Made by a program: the position numbers and the translations under genes
Notes under the pieces: model-generated
Database searches by the model: none
Seen by the model: the letters and a program-made list of their open reading frames with translations, nothing else
Told to the model about the DNA's origin: nothing
Origin: JADGRA01 sp035622755
GTDB lineage: Bacteria; Myxococcota; Myxococcia; Myxococcales; Myxococcaceae
Assembly: GCA_035622755.1 (NCBI GenBank)
Contig: DASPUU010000089.1
Coordinates: 1-8,467 of the forward strand
Direction: 5' to 3'
DNA length: 8,467 nucleotides
Shown: one piece after another, positions 7,976-8,467 of the stretch
Layout of the letters: each line of letters opens with the position of its first letter
Position numbering within the stretch: the stretch's first letter is position 1

Positions 7976-8467
7976 TCAGGCCTCGGCCATCGTCCGACCG
8001 ACGGCCCGCGCCACGGCCCGGACGCCGGTCATGAGCGACTCGAACTCGGCGAAGGTGAGCGACTGCGCGCCGTCGGAGAGCGCCTTGGCTGGATGGGGGT
8101 GGACCTCGATGAGCAGTCCGTCCGCGCCGGCGGCCACGGCGGCTCGCGCCACGCCCGGGATGCCTCCCCGGACGCCGACGCCGTGCGACGGATCGGCGAA
8201 CACCGGGAGGTGTGAGAGCTGCTTGAGCATGGGGATGGCGTTGATGTCGAAGGTGTTGCGGGTCATCGTCTCGAAGGTCCGGATGCCGCGCTCGCAGAGG
8301 ATGACCTGGCGATTGCCGCGGGCGACGATGTACTCCGCGGCCATGAGCATCTCCTTGAGGGTGGCGCTCATCCCCCGCTTGAGGAGCACCGGCCGCCGCT
8401 GCTCGCCCACCGCCTCGAGGAGAGAGAAGTTCTGCATGTTGCGCGCTCCGATCTGGAGGAGGTCGGC
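7976..8467 (-). CDS. aroF: 3-deoxy-7-phosphoheptulonate (DAHP) synthase, type I-beta, 3' part (N-terminus beyond window)
   Basis: Catalyses step 1 of the shikimate pathway, condensing phosphoenolpyruvate and erythrose 4-phosphate to DAHP in the cytoplasm. The window holds the last 163 codons, open to the right edge and ending in TGA. Visible family motifs in order are IGARNMQNF (about 8452 to 8426), KRGMSAT, ILCERGIRTFE, LPVFADPSHG, LLIEVHPHP and ALSDGAQSL. The His of DPSH, the Glu of IEVH and the Asp of SDG are the expected metal ligands of the barrel; the Cys ligand would lie off-window. These motifs match the small I-beta (Thermotoga/Bacillus-like) subgroup rather than E. coli AroG. No chorismate mutase or other regulatory domain follows the barrel. 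An N-terminal ferredoxin-like regulatory domain cannot be judged. The gene is 14 nt upstream of aroA and heads the visible aro block. The family call is very secure; the symbol is by convention. Confidence 0.96.
   Translation of the reverse strand, partial: ADLLQIGARNMQNFSLLEAVGEQRRPVLLKRGMSATLKEMLMAAEYIVARGNRQVILCERGIRTFETMTRNTFDINAIPMLKQLSHLPVFADPSHGVGVRGGIPGVARAAVAAGADGLLIEVHPHPAKALSDGAQSLTFAEFESLMTGVRAVARAVGRTMAEA

Overview
This is a very GC-rich window with almost every base in a gene, and all recognisable genes lie on the minus strand. It is best read from position 8467 down to position 1. It holds two units: a compact operon encoding all seven enzymes from DAHP synthase to chorismate (about 8467 to 2563), and the first two genes of a molybdenum hydroxylase of the isoquinoline 1-oxidoreductase (IorA/IorB) type (2459 to 1). 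No rRNA, tRNA, CRISPR array, mobile element or long non-coding stretch was seen.

Layout in transcription order: the 3' part of a type I-beta DAHP synthase (entering from the right edge), aroA (EPSP synthase, TTG start), aroE (shikimate dehydrogenase), a single reading frame joining chorismate synthase (AroC) to shikimate kinase (AroK), aroB (3-dehydroquinate synthase) and aroQ (type II 3-dehydroquinase). Apart from a 14-nt gap before aroA, every junction in the aro block is a 4-nt stop/start overlap (ATGA or GTGA), so translation is probably coupled. The gene order represents pathway steps 1, 6, 4, 7+5, 2, 3. Together the products turn PEP and erythrose 4-phosphate into chorismate, the precursor of aromatic amino acids, folate and quinones.

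After a 103-bp spacer without a clear terminator or promoter, a [2Fe-2S] subunit gene with a strong ribosome binding site overlaps (ATGA) a large molybdopterin subunit gene. The large subunit starts with a twin-arginine signal, so the enzyme is probably exported folded to the periplasm. The gene runs off the left edge shortly before the expected catalytic Glu motif. Its substrate cannot be told from the sequence, and no metabolic link to the shikimate operon is evident.

The organism is a high-GC bacterium. Frequent GTG/TTG starts, tight overlaps, a single-operon shikimate pathway and Tat-exported IorAB would fit an uncultivated soil or subsurface lineage (for example Rokubacteria/Methylomirabilota or a deltaproteobacterial group). 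That placement is a guess from style, not from a comparison. The most unusual item is the AroC-AroK fusion within a complete one-operon chorismate pathway.
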